From Bacteroidaceae bacterium (GTDB taxonomy: Bacteria > Bacteroidota > Bacteroidia > Bacteroidales > Bacteroidaceae), in the NCBI GenBank assembly GCA_017541025.1, contig JAFXZY010000060.1, forward strand, positions 1 through 47,196: a stretch of 47,196 bases of DNA. Reading direction: 5' to 3'. The position numbers and the translations under genes are program-made. The notes beneath the pieces are model-generated. The model was not told the DNA's origin, made no database searches, and was given only the letters and a program-made list of their open reading frames with translations. Below, piece by piece: positions 8,510-16,611 of the stretch. How positions within the stretch are numbered: position 1 is the first letter of the stretch; each line of letters starts with the position of its first letter.

Positions 8510-8952
8510 CTAAGTTCGATAGAAATAAAGCTAATTATTGTTATTCTGATCCCATCCTTTATCCTATTCTGAAGGAACATGCCAAGGAGATGAGGAATAT
8601 GCCTACAGATGCTGAACGCCTGTTATGGTTACACCTTCAAAAAAACAAATTAGGTTTACCTTTCAGAAGACAATATATTATTGCTGACAATATTGTTGAT
8701 TTTGTTTGTTTACCAGCACGCTTAGTCATTGAGATTGATGGTGGCTACCACGATGATATTCGACAACAATATCATGATTTGGCAAGGACCAATGAAATAG
8801 AAAAGCTAGGGTTTAACGTCATAAGATTTACGAACGAAGATATATTCACAAGATTAGACGAAGTTATAGAGATAATCAAAAACACAATAACATGAAAACG
8901 ACAAAAGAAACCAACAATGGTACTCCCCCAAAGGGGGAGCGGAGAGGGGGCT
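8456..8952 (+). mobile_element. DUF559-REP element 1 (inverted repeat units enclosing a nuclease gene)
   Basis: The left unit (8456-8487) reads AGCCCCCTCCCCG then the palindrome CTCCCCCTTTGGGGGAG. The right unit (8922-8952) is its near-exact reverse complement. The only gene inside is DUF559 copy A. The left unit supplies the C terminus of the symporter; the right unit is translated inside the N terminus of the epimerase. Calling it mobile is inference from the repeated structure (three copies in this window) and the disturbance of host gene ends. Confidence 0.7.
8506..8895 (+). CDS. DUF559 endonuclease-like protein, copy A
   Basis: A 129-residue protein of the DUF559 family, related to the Vsr mismatch nuclease fold. 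The core 'FRRQYIIADNIVDFVCLPARLVIEIDGGYH' region (about 53-82) carries the expected Asp in 'VDF' and the E-x-D pair in 'IEIDGGYH'; a 'LGFNVIRFTNEDI' strand follows. The gene overlaps both neighbours by ATGA (symporter stop, epimerase start), so it is translationally coupled in the operon. It is A/T-richer than its neighbours and is bounded by inverted REP-like units. It is clearly more distant from copies B (16665) and C (20631) than those are from each other. Catalytic activity and target are unknown. Confidence 0.85.
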   Translation: MTKFDRNKANYCYSDPILYPILKEHAKEMRNMPTDAERLLWLHLQKNKLGLPFRRQYIIADNIVDFVCLPARLVIEIDGGYHDDIRQQYHDLARTNEIEKLGFNVIRFTNEDIFTRLDEVIEIIKNTIT

Positions 8953-10157
8953 TTTTTTCTGATTTAGCCGCTCAGTACAAGAGCGAACTGCTGGATAGGG
9001 TGATGCCCTTCTGGATGCAGAACAGTATAGATAAGGAATATGGCGGGTATTTCACCTGCATAGAGCGAAACGGCGAGGTGTACGACACCGACAAGTTCAT
9101 CTGGCTACAGGGACGCGAAGTCTGGATGCTTTCTACATTATATAATAAGGTAGAGGCCCGTAAGGAGTGGCTGGATGCTGCCATTCAGGGTGCCGAGTTC
9201 CTGAAGAAGTTCGGGCACGATGGGAACCTGAACTGGTACTTCTCGCTGGACCGTCAGGGCCGTCCGCTCGTGGAACCCTACAACATCTTCTCTTATACCT
9301 TTGCCGTTATTGCCTTCGGTCAACTCTATAAAGCAACAGGCAACGGGGAGTATGCCGAGACTGCCAAGAAGACCTTCGACATCGTGCTCGCCAAGCGCAA
9401 CAACCCAAAAGGTAAATGGAACAAGGCAGTTACAGCACTCCCCCAAAGGGGGAGCGGGGAGGGGGCTTCAGCTGCACGTGCCCTAAAGGACTTTGCCCTG
9501 CCTATGATACTCTGCAACGTCGCCCTCGAGATAGAGGATCTGCTCTCTCCCGAGTTCCTAAAGGAGACCATCGACATCTGCCTGCACGAGGTGCTGGATG
9601 TTTTCTATCGTCCCGAGTTGGATTTGGTGGTAGAGCACGTCAGCAAGGACGGTCAGTTGGTGGACTGCCACGAAGGACGCCTCTTGAATCCCGGTCATGC
9701 CATCGAAGCCATGTGGTTCATCATGGACCTGGGAAAGCGTCTCGGCCGTCAGGACCTTATCGACAAGGCTGTTCACATCGCGCTTCGCGAAGCTGAGTAT
9801 GGCTGGGACAAGCAGTACGGCGGCATCTTCTACTTCATGGACCGACTGGGACGCCCTCTACAGCAGCTCGAATGGGACCAGAAGTTGTGGTGGGTCCACA
9901 TCGAGACCCTCATCACCATGATCAAGGGCTACGAGCTGACAGGCAACAAGGATTGTCTGGACTGGTTCATGAAGGTTCACGAATATGTCTGGAGCCACTT
10001 CATGGATCCCGAATATCCCGAATGGTTCGGTTATCTGAATCGCAGAGGCGAGGTGCTCCTTACCCTCAAGGGCGGCAAATGGAAGGGCTGCTTCCATGTT
10101 CCCCGCGGCCTGATGCAGGTGTATCAGACCTTAGAGAGAATTGCAGCCAAAGAATAA
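8892..10157 (+). CDS. AGE-family epimerase (probable N-acylglucosamine 2-epimerase)
   Basis: A 421-residue (alpha/alpha)6-barrel protein of the N-acylglucosamine 2-epimerase/renin-binding-protein family. Conserved blocks include 'WLQGREVWMLSTLYN', 'EGRLLNPGHAIEAMWF', 'WWVHIETL' and 'GCFHVPRGLMQVY', whose histidines fit the catalytic positions. It would interconvert ManNAc and GlcNAc, linking sialic-acid breakdown to amino-sugar metabolism. Two REP-like units lie in frame: one after the first few residues ('GTPPKGERRGGFF', then normal 'SDLAAQYKSELL') and one at 9435-9467. No sialate lyase gene is in the window. Confidence 0.88.
   Translation: MKTTKETNNGTPPKGERRGGFFSDLAAQYKSELLDRVMPFWMQNSIDKEYGGYFTCIERNGEVYDTDKFIWLQGREVWMLSTLYNKVEARKEWLDAAIQGAEFLKKFGHDGNLNWYFSLDRQGRPLVEPYNIFSYTFAVIAFGQLYKATGNGEYAETAKKTFDIVLAKRNNPKGKWNKAVTALPQRGSGEGASAARALKDFALPMILCNVALEIEDLLSPEFLKETIDICLHEVLDVFYRPELDLVVEHVSKDGQLVDCHEGRLLNPGHAIEAMWFIMDLGKRLGRQDLIDKAVHIALREAEYGWDKQYGGIFYFMDRLGRPLQQLEWDQKLWWVHIETLITMIKGYELTGNKDCLDWFMKVHEYVWSHFMDPEYPEWFGYLNRRGEVLLTLKGGKWKGCFHVPRGLMQVYQTLERIAAKE
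9435..9467 (-). repeat. Solo REP-like unit inside the epimerase gene
   Basis: The palindrome CTCCCCCAAAGGGGGAG is followed by CGGGGAGGGGGCT. It is translated in frame as 'LPQRGSGEGAS' between 'WNKAVTA' and 'ARALKDFALP', both normal for the family. No inverted partner lies close by; the nearest unit is 8922-8952, in the same orientation. Confidence 0.85.
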
Positions 10158-10248
10158 TAAGTAGCCTCATCCCATGAAACAAATTATCTGAATGAAGCAA
10201 AGGGGAAATGGTCTGTTTTATGCAGATTATTAAAAAAAAATAATTTTA

Positions 10249-10280
10249 TTTGCATAAAATGGAAAAGCTTGTTATCTTTG
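10249..10280 (+). promoter_or_regulatory. Promoter of the AAA ATPase gene at 10310
   Basis: TTTG (10249-10252) and TATCTTTG (10273-10280) are separated by exactly 20 bp, a canonical Bacteroidetes promoter. The 10-mer TTTGCATAAA occurs at both elements. Confidence 0.8.
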
Positions 10281-10309
10281 CATAAAGATTTTAATAAAAA
10301 GCAAGTTCT

Positions 10310-11455
10310 ATGACACCTTTTATCAATCCATTTGTTGTGTCCGGTCATATAGCAGATGAATATTTCTGCGATAGGAAGGAAGAGTCCGAGCAACTGAAGC
10401 GTTTCCTCAGTAATCAGCAGAACGTCGTGCTCTCAGCAGCAAGACGTATGGGTAAAACTGCTCTTGTTGACCATGTTTTCGCAATGCCAGATATTGCAGG
10501 GAACTACATTACCATTTCGATAGATATACTGGACACCAACAACTTCAGCGATTTTGTTTTTACGCTGGGGAACGCTGTTTTTGAAAAGGTGGCACAACGG
10601 AGTGACAAACTCATGAAATTATTCCCGATGGTTATGAAGTCCCTGCAAGCTTCGTTCGGCTACGATAGCATACGCGGAAGTATGACTTTTGATATAAAGT
10701 TGGGTGATATTGTCCGTCCTGAATATACATTGCAAGAGATATTTCAGTTCTTGGCAAATGCCGACCAACGTTGTCTTGTTGTCATAGATGAGTTCCAGCA
10801 GATAACATATTATCCCGAAGCAAATGTTGAGGCTACATTAAGAAAACATATACAGAAGGCCGAAAACGTCAATTTTGTCTTTGCCGGTAGCCATCGGCGC
10901 ATTATGTCGGAGATGTTCGGTTCTGAGCAGCGTCCTTTCTTCAATAGTGCCCGTTCCATTGACCTTGAACCTATAGACCTTGATATCTATACTGATTTTT
11001 CCCAAGAGAAATTCAGAGAAAGAGGAAAGGACATAGAGGCAGAGGCTGTACACTATGTTTATGAAACCTTTTGTGGTGTGACGCTCTATAATCAGCAACT
11101 GATGAATGATGCTTTTGATGCAACGCCTGCTCATGAATGTTGTGACGTGGAAACAATTAAACTTCTCATTGAAAACTTCATTCTGGAGAGTGGTAAGAAG
11201 CAAAAGGAAATTCTCCAATTTGTCACCGAGCAACAAAAGGCGGTCCTTTTTGCTATCTTGGCGGATGAGCCCGTAAAAAGCATAACATCCAGTGCTTTTA
11301 CAAAACGGCACAGGTTGAAGTCCCCCAGTGCAACACAGTCTGCCATGAAAGCACTCTTACGGTCAGACCTTGTAACACGTCGTGATGGATTTTACAGTAT
11401 TTCTGATCCATTGATGGACCTATGGTTGAAGAGGGTACTGTTCCTCAAATCATAA
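10310..11455 (+). CDS. AAA-family ATPase (COG1672-like) with C-terminal winged helix
   Basis: A 381-residue protein. The Walker A region reads 'SAARRMGKTAL' (about residues 42-52), Walker B 'CLVVIDEFQQ', and the sensor strand 'FVFAGSHRRIM'. The last about 70 residues ('KAVLFAILADEPVKSITSSAFTKRH' onward) look like a winged helix, as in archaeal-type STAND-like ATPases widespread in Prevotella. These proteins are common accessory genes of unknown role, possibly mobile or defence-related. It stands alone with its own promoter, in a stretch that also has an MNT protein and a second ATPase. The specific function is not recognisable. Confidence 0.8.
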   Translation: MTPFINPFVVSGHIADEYFCDRKEESEQLKRFLSNQQNVVLSAARRMGKTALVDHVFAMPDIAGNYITISIDILDTNNFSDFVFTLGNAVFEKVAQRSDKLMKLFPMVMKSLQASFGYDSIRGSMTFDIKLGDIVRPEYTLQEIFQFLANADQRCLVVIDEFQQITYYPEANVEATLRKHIQKAENVNFVFAGSHRRIMSEMFGSEQRPFFNSARSIDLEPIDLDIYTDFSQEKFRERGKDIEAEAVHYVYETFCGVTLYNQQLMNDAFDATPAHECCDVETIKLLIENFILESGKKQKEILQFVTEQQKAVLFAILADEPVKSITSSAFTKRHRLKSPSATQSAMKALLRSDLVTRRDGFYSISDPLMDLWLKRVLFLKS

Positions 11456-11849
11456 GTCTTTCAGCAAGATAAAGAGAACAGGCTGGTTGCAAATTGAAGG
11501 ATAGCAACAAGGTTCTTCGTCAATTTCATTGATAAACAAAAACCTTAAACTACAACCACTGCTCTATCCGTATTATAGTCCCAGCGCAACTCCTATATTC
11601 CTCATATTGTTGTCCGATATATGTCCGGTACTTGTCCGCTATATACCGAACATATACTGAACAGGTACTGGACATGTACTGAACATAAATATGAGTTACT
11701 CCCTTGGTGATTCCTTATTACATTGAGGTTCTTTACTAAGTAGATTGATGTTTTCATTTCAAAGTGAAGAAGAACCGTTTTGGTTTTAATATGAAGCAGT
11801 AAGTCTGACTCAGGAATTTCCTGGTGACCTCAAAAAAACTCTCGTATTC
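11456..11849. other. Gene-poor interval containing an imperfect inverted repeat
   Basis: No credible reading frame is seen here. At about 11590-11697 there is an imperfect inverted repeat of about 50-bp arms centred on TATATA. Each arm carries tandem variants of a TGTCCGGTAC-like unit (TGTCCGATATA, TGTCCGGTACT, TGTCCGCTATA, then the complement). Short outer arms AACTC/GAGTT extend the symmetry. It could fold into a large hairpin, be an operator array, or be a relic of an element. The rest of the interval shows nothing recognisable. Confidence 0.5.
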
Positions 11850-11880
11850 TTTGTGGGTATTGGGAAAATCGTTATTTTTG
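11850..11880 (+). promoter_or_regulatory. Promoter of the MNT nucleotidyltransferase gene
   Basis: TTTG (11850-11853), a 19-bp spacer and TATTTTTG (11873-11880) match the Bacteroidetes consensus. The start codon follows 26 bp later. Confidence 0.75.
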
Positions 11881-11906
11881 CAAGCAGAAACATATAATGT
11901 CGTTAT

Positions 11907-12206
11907 ATGGACAGGCAGCAAATGATAGAAAAGATAGCCGAGTACTTCAAGACGCAACCCGTTCTGAAGGCATGGCTTTTTGGCTCCTACTCACGTGGTG
12001 AGGAACGTGCTGACAGCGATGTGGACATTCTGGTTAGGTACGATGATAAGGCACGAATATCATTAATGACAATCACCCACATGATGAGTGAATTGAGGAA
12101 AACTATCAACCGTCGTGTTGATCTTGTTGAAGAAGGGTGTTTGTTGCCATTTGCCGAAGAATCTGTAAACAGGGATAAGTATTTGATTTATGAGAGAACC
12201 GCTTAG
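11907..12206 (+). CDS. MNT-type minimal nucleotidyltransferase (antitoxin of a HEPN/MNT pair)
   Basis: A 99-residue protein with the nucleotidyltransferase signature 'GSYSRGEERADSDVDILV' (about 26-43), the G-S motif followed by D-x-D. Family members pair with a HEPN-domain RNase toxin and neutralise it, in studied cases by adding AMP to it. As is typical, the next start codon (12190) overlaps the end of this gene by 17 bp, but the partner frame is cut after 27 codons. The protein itself looks complete, so it is an orphan antitoxin or has another partner elsewhere. Confidence 0.85.
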   Translation: MDRQQMIEKIAEYFKTQPVLKAWLFGSYSRGEERADSDVDILVRYDDKARISLMTITHMMSELRKTINRRVDLVEEGCLLPFAEESVNRDKYLIYERTA

Positions 12207-12273
12207 AGACCGTGAGCGCTTAGAATTAGCCTTTCCTGATTTGTGTGGAAAAGGCTTTTTTGATTCTTTATGA
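12190..12273 (+). pseudogene. Truncated HEPN (DUF86-like) toxin remnant
   Basis: The frame begins 'MREPLRDRERLEL', the usual opening of DUF86/HEPN partners of MNT proteins, and overlaps the MNT gene by 17 bp. After about 13 residues the similarity stops and the frame runs through a terminator hairpin to TGA. I see no continuation of the HEPN domain in the next 280 bp in any frame, so the toxin was deleted rather than frameshifted. Confidence 0.6.
12228..12261 (+). terminator. Intrinsic terminator after the MNT/HEPN remnant
   Basis: AGCCTTTCC (12228-12236) pairs with GGAAAAGGCT (12247-12256), allowing one bulge, followed by a T run through 12261. It lies within the remnant HEPN reading frame. 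Confidence 0.7.
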
Positions 12274-12469
12274 TTCAGCAGAAAGGTCAGAGATTCTGTT
12301 ATTATTTCGACCTTACGCTCAATGCTTTCAAAAATCGAGAATTAATTCAAATCATCCATCGAGTTAATGAAATTGTCTGAACAGGTCATGGAGACTATCT
12401 GAATGAGACAAAGGTGATTAAGACTCGAACTTACTTCCGCCCGGAAAAGAAAAAAAATCTTGCTTTTCT
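12274..12469. other. Non-coding interval with no recognised gene
   Basis: Nothing coding is visible. TATCTGAATGA at 12396-12406, with the following AAAGG, closely matches 10185-10203 just after the epimerase gene (17 of 19 bases), so the pair brackets the ATPase/MNT block. Confidence 0.4.
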
Positions 12470-12500
12470 TTTGCTTTTCTCTCACTTAATCGTAACTTTG
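12470..12500 (+). promoter_or_regulatory. Promoter of the DUF4143-type ATPase gene
   Basis: TTTG (12470-12473), a 19-bp spacer and TAACTTTG (12493-12500) form a canonical Bacteroidetes promoter 60 bp before the ATG. Confidence 0.75.
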
Positions 12501-12509
12501 CGGTACGAT

Positions 12510-12563
12510 TTGAGTAAAATTGCAAGGAGAATTGAGTAAAATATCATATCAATTTGAGTAATG
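12510..12563 (+). promoter_or_regulatory. Three evenly spaced TTGAGTAA repeats before the DUF4143 ATPase gene
   Basis: TTGAGTAAAAT at 12510-12520 and 12532-12542, and TTTGAGTAATG at 12553-12563, lie 21-22 bp apart (about two helical turns). They fill the leader between promoter and start codon, and the third includes the start codon itself. The spacing suggests cooperative binding of a protein, perhaps the ATPase repressing itself; this is inference. Confidence 0.45.
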
Positions 12564-13769
12564 GAATATATTCGAAAACAGTTCTATACGCTAAAGGAAC
12601 GACTCCAAGAACCTAGGAAATTCATGCAGGTGCTGGCCGGTCCCAGACAGGTAGGAAAGTCAACGCTGGTGAATCAGGTGCTCTCTCAGGTGAGCATTCC
12701 CCACACCATAGAGGTGGCAGACGCGGTGGCCCCGAAAGACAGCGACTGGATTCATCGCGTATGGGAAGCCTCCCGCACCACGATGATGCTACGGAAAATG
12801 GAGGAGTACCTGCTGGTGATTGATGAGGTGCAAAAGATTGAGAACTGGAGTGAGGTGGTGAAACGGGAATGGGACACTGACACGCGAAACCATGTGAACC
12901 TGAAGGTGGTGCTGCTGGGGAGTAGCCGTCTGCTACTGAAGAAGGGGCTGACGGAATCGCTGGCAGGACGGTTTGAACTGATTAGGATGCCACACTGGAG
13001 CCTGCAGGAGATGCAGGAGGCTTTCGGGGTGTCGCAGGACGAGTATATCTATTTTGGCGGTTATCCCGGGCCTGCTCACATGATACAGGATGAGCGCAGG
13101 TGGCGAAAATACATCAAGGACTCGCTGGTGGCTCCAGCTATCGAGAAGGACGTGATTATGACATCGAACATCTACAAACCTGCTCTGATGAAGCAACTGT
13201 TTGAGCTGGGATGTAGCTATTCGGCTGAGATTCTGTCGCTCACGAAGGTGATGGGGCAGTTGCAGGATGCGGGCAATGTAACCACACTGGCCGGCTATCT
13301 GGAGATTCTGGAGCAATGCGCCTTGTTGACCGGCCTTCAGAAATATGCCAACGATGAGGCACGTAAGAGAGGTTCCATCCCGAAGTATCAAGTGTATAAC
13401 AACGCCTTGCTAACGGCCTACAAGGGTCGCGGGTTCATTGCTGACCGGACAGACACGAAGGTGTGGGGCCGTTGGGTGGAAAGTGCCGTGGGTGCGCACC
13501 TGATGAGTATGGCGGACGAACTGGATTATAAGGTTTATTATTGGCGCGAGCCGTTGAGGAATCCTGCTCTAGCCGATTTGGAGGTGGATTTCATCGTGGT
13601 GCGTGACGGTGAGGTGACGGCCATTGAGGTGAAGAGCGGCCGCAGAGGGATGAATTCCGGTCTTCCCGAGTTTATAGAGGCCTTCCATCCCAAACGTTCG
13701 TTTGTGGTAGGCACCGATGGCGTGAGCATAGAAGACTTTTTGAGTTGCGAAGTGGAGGAAATTATATGA
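12561..13769 (+). CDS. ATP-binding protein, AAA_14 with C-terminal DUF4143
   Basis: A 402-residue protein. Walker A is 'GPRQVGKST' (about 28-36), Walker B 'LLVIDEVQ' (about 89-96), the sensor strand 'VVLLGSSRLL'. The C-terminal DUF4143 domain ends with a nuclease-like strand pattern 'DLEVDFIVVRDGEVTAIEVKSG', where D and E-x-K match a PD-(D/E)XK core. The family is very common as single accessory genes in Bacteroidales and its biological role is unsettled. It is unrelated in sequence to the ATPase at 10310. Confidence 0.88.
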   Translation: MEYIRKQFYTLKERLQEPRKFMQVLAGPRQVGKSTLVNQVLSQVSIPHTIEVADAVAPKDSDWIHRVWEASRTTMMLRKMEEYLLVIDEVQKIENWSEVVKREWDTDTRNHVNLKVVLLGSSRLLLKKGLTESLAGRFELIRMPHWSLQEMQEAFGVSQDEYIYFGGYPGPAHMIQDERRWRKYIKDSLVAPAIEKDVIMTSNIYKPALMKQLFELGCSYSAEILSLTKVMGQLQDAGNVTTLAGYLEILEQCALLTGLQKYANDEARKRGSIPKYQVYNNALLTAYKGRGFIADRTDTKVWGRWVESAVGAHLMSMADELDYKVYYWREPLRNPALADLEVDFIVVRDGEVTAIEVKSGRRGMNSGLPEFIEAFHPKRSFVVGTDGVSIEDFLSCEVEEII

Positions 13770-13806
13770 TAGCCAAGGATATCATTGCTATTGCTAATAT
13801 AAAACC

Positions 13807-15306
13807 TTACCGGAAATACTTGCCTACCACGGGCAACGACTTCAGGGGCAGATCATGATAAAGGATGTGCCCCACAAAGGCGCATATCAGCGCTGTATTA
13901 ATGGCAAGGCGCAACACTACAGGCCACTCTTGGGGTACAGCCTGCATGACGGCAAAGAACAAAGCTGCCATCAGGACATAAACCATGATGCTTTTCATAG
14001 GATAAGGGATAGGATTCTTTATTTGCCCCACGATATATGAGAGCACCATTGCCGTTCCGTAGCCTGCCACACCGCCCCAAGCGCAAGCCATATAGCTATA
14101 CTTTGGGATAAAAAAGTAATTAACGGCAAACAGAACAGCACAGCCTGCCAGTGAGAACCAGGCTCCGTAGATGGTTTTGTCAATAAGCTTGTACCAGAAC
14201 GATAGATTGAAATAAACACCCATCATTATCTCTGCTGCCATAACAATAGGCACCACCTGCATTCCCTCGCGATAGTCCTTACCCAGGATATGCTGTAACA
14301 CATCTATGTAACCCATTACGCACAGGAAAGCTAGCAGGGTAAAAATCAGGAAGTACTTCATGGCCACGGCATAGTACTCGTTCTTGTCGCCATCCTTGGC
14401 TTTGGCAAAGACGATGGGCTCATAGGCATAACGGAAAGCCTGTGTTATCATGGCCATAATCATGGCTATCTTCACACAACTGCCATAGACACCCAATTGC
14501 ACATTGGCATCAGCCTGATCAGGATAGACAAGCGGAAACATGATCTTATCAGCTACCTGATTCAGGTTGCCTGCAATACCCAAGATAAGGATGGGCCATG
14601 AATAGGAAAACATCCGCCGAAGCAAGGCCACGTCGAAGTGCCATTGTATCTTGAATAGCTGAGGCAGGAAGAGCAAGGATATGACACCTGTACATACCAA
14701 GTTGAGCAGGAAAACGTAGAAGACGCTGGTCCTATGCAGCACCACAAAGAAGAGTACGTTCAGCCCGATATTGAGGGCTATGAACAGCATCTTCAGCGAA
14801 GCAAAGCGTATGGGTCTCTTCTGGAAACGCAGATACGAGAAAGGGAGCGCCTGCAAGGCATCCATTGCCACTACGACTGCCATCATCAATAGGTAGTTGT
14901 GATGTTCGGCATACCCCAGTTTATCGGCAATAGGGGAAATGAAGCCAAAGACAAGAATCAGGAACACTGCTGTGAGCGATGCTATCAGAGTAAAGCCTGT
15001 AGAGAACACCGTATCAGACTTTTCCTTCTCCTCGTTGGCAAAGCGGAATAAGGTGGTTTCCATACCAAAGGTCAGCAGCACGAGAATAAGAGCTGTGTAT
15101 GCATAAATATTGGTGGAAACCCCATAATCGCCCGATTCCTTGGGCATATAATGGGTATAGAGGGGTACGAGCAGATAGTTCAGGAATCTGCCAACAATAC
15201 TGCTCAAGCCATAAATGGCCGTATCTTTTGCTAAGGATTTTAAGCCCCCTCCTGCTCCCCCTTTGGGGGAGTGGGAACTTTGGGCTATATTGTCATTTTT
15301 TATCAT
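13807..15306 (-). CDS. Polysaccharide flippase (Wzx/MOP family)
   Basis: A 499-residue integral membrane protein with about 12-14 hydrophobic helices, typical of MOP-superfamily O-antigen/polysaccharide exporters that flip lipid-linked sugars across the inner membrane. The family-like N terminus is 'KDTAIYGLSSIVGRFLNYLLVPLYT'. Before it lie about 25 residues, including 'SHSPKGGAGGGLKS', encoded by a REP-like unit (15243-15273); the true start may have been moved by that insertion. It ends the long minus-strand housekeeping run starting at 24388. No glycosyltransferases are nearby, so its substrate cannot be inferred. Confidence 0.85.
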   Translation of the reverse strand: MIKNDNIAQSSHSPKGGAGGGLKSLAKDTAIYGLSSIVGRFLNYLLVPLYTHYMPKESGDYGVSTNIYAYTALILVLLTFGMETTLFRFANEEKEKSDTVFSTGFTLIASLTAVFLILVFGFISPIADKLGYAEHHNYLLMMAVVVAMDALQALPFSYLRFQKRPIRFASLKMLFIALNIGLNVLFFVVLHRTSVFYVFLLNLVCTGVISLLFLPQLFKIQWHFDVALLRRMFSYSWPILILGIAGNLNQVADKIMFPLVYPDQADANVQLGVYGSCVKIAMIMAMITQAFRYAYEPIVFAKAKDGDKNEYYAVAMKYFLIFTLLAFLCVMGYIDVLQHILGKDYREGMQVVPIVMAAEIMMGVYFNLSFWYKLIDKTIYGAWFSLAGCAVLFAVNYFFIPKYSYMACAWGGVAGYGTAMVLSYIVGQIKNPIPYPMKSIMVYVLMAALFFAVMQAVPQEWPVVLRLAINTALICAFVGHILYHDLPLKSLPVVGKYFR

Positions 15307-15372
15307 CTTACCGTATCAAATTATAACTTGCCTCGTCATAAGCACTCCCCCAAAGGGGGAGGTGGAGGGGGC
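15243..15372. repeat. Inverted pair of REP-like units without a gene between
   Basis: The unit 15243-15273 (AGCCCCCTCCTG plus CTCCCCCTTTGGGGGAG) and the inverted unit 15343-15372 (CTCCCCCAAAGGGGGAG plus GTGGAGGGGGC) face each other across 69 bp. The interval holds the start of the flippase gene. This is the same architecture as the DUF559 elements but with no nuclease gene, like a non-autonomous derivative. Confidence 0.85.
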
Positions 15373-15374
15373 CT

Positions 15375-16607
15375 TTACCCGAAGAACATATATCCTATTG
15401 CTATGGCGGCAATGATGCCAGCCAAATCTGCCAATAGCCCGCAAGTCACAGCATGACGCATCTTGACAACTCCTACACTACCGAAATAGACTGCCAGAAT
15501 ATAGAATGTGGTATCTGTAGAGCCTTGGAAGATACAACTGAGACGACCGACAAATGAATCGGCTCCATAAGTGGTCATGGCATCAACCATCATGCCCCGT
15601 GCCCCACTGCCGGAAAGCGGCTTCATTAATGCCGTTGGAAGGGCGGCTACAAAATCAGTATTGCCACCACAGGCTCCTACACCATATTTAATACCATCTA
15701 TCAGCATGTCCATGGCTCCCGAGGCGCGGAATACTCCAATACCTACAAGGATAGCCACCAGATAGGGAATAATCCTCACAGCTGTGGTAAAGCCATCCTT
15801 GGCCCCCTCGATGAATGCATCATATACATTGATTTTCTTTCGTACTCCAGCCAGAATAAAGGCAATGATAATCAGCATCAGGATGATGTTGGCAGCACTG
15901 GTGCTTACTTTGTTCATCAGCAGCGAATCCATCTGTCCGAATCCCCAAATGATGGTGGCGACAATCACAGCAGCACCACCTAATGTCAGCAGCATGGTGC
16001 GGTTGAGCAGATTAATCTTCTGGTACAAACTGGTAATAATAACACCTGCCAATGTGGAAAAGAAAGTTGCCAACAGGATAGGAATAAATATGTCTGTTGG
16101 TTGGGCTGCTCCCATCTGGGCACGATATACCATGATGGAAATAGGTATCAGCGTAAGTCCGCTGGTATTCAATACCAGGAACATAATCATGGGGTTGGTG
16201 GCTGTGTCCTTCTTGGGGTTCAGTTCCTGCAACTGCTCCATCGCTTTCAGTCCCAGAGGTGTGGCAGCATTGTCCAAACCCAACATATTGGCAGCAATGT
16301 TCATGAAGATGCTGCCCGTTACAGGATGACCCTTGGGGATGTCAGGGAACAACTTCACGAATATAGGACTCAACAAACGGGCCAAAACGTTTACCACGCC
16401 TCCCTTCTCGCCAATCTTCATAATACCGAGCCAAAGGGACAGTACTCCCGTCAGACCCAAAGATATCTCGAAAGCTGTTTTGGATGACGAAAATGTGGAA
16501 TCCATCATAGCGGGGAAAACATCAAAGTCCCCAAAGAATATCAACTTTATCAACGCTATAAGAAATGCGATGAGAAAGAAACCTATCCAAATGTAATTTA
16601 AAACCAT
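15375..16607 (-). CDS. SpmA/SpmB-like fused membrane protein (nucleoside-recognition 'Gate' domains)
   Basis: A 410-residue multi-pass membrane protein. The first half ('FEISLGLTGVLSLWLGIMKIGEKGG', 'NMLGLDNAATPLGLKAMEQL') matches spore maturation protein A and the second half ('GAKDGFTTAVRIIPYLVAILVGIGVFRASGAMD') matches SpmB. Fusions of the two are standard in Bacteroidetes, which do not sporulate; the transported substrate is unknown. I use ATG 16607 ('MVLNYIW') rather than the GTG at 16619, which lies inside the adjacent REP-like unit. Confidence 0.85.
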   Translation of the reverse strand: MVLNYIWIGFFLIAFLIALIKLIFFGDFDVFPAMMDSTFSSSKTAFEISLGLTGVLSLWLGIMKIGEKGGVVNVLARLLSPIFVKLFPDIPKGHPVTGSIFMNIAANMLGLDNAATPLGLKAMEQLQELNPKKDTATNPMIMFLVLNTSGLTLIPISIMVYRAQMGAAQPTDIFIPILLATFFSTLAGVIITSLYQKINLLNRTMLLTLGGAAVIVATIIWGFGQMDSLLMNKVSTSAANIILMLIIIAFILAGVRKKINVYDAFIEGAKDGFTTAVRIIPYLVAILVGIGVFRASGAMDMLIDGIKYGVGACGGNTDFVAALPTALMKPLSGSGARGMMVDAMTTYGADSFVGRLSCIFQGSTDTTFYILAVYFGSVGVVKMRHAVTCGLLADLAGIIAAIAIGYMFFG

Positions 16608-16611
16608 AAAA

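Noticed and set aside
15243-15273. REP-like units as ordinary intrinsic terminators
   Set aside because: They form hairpins but lack a T run, and many are located inside translated regions.
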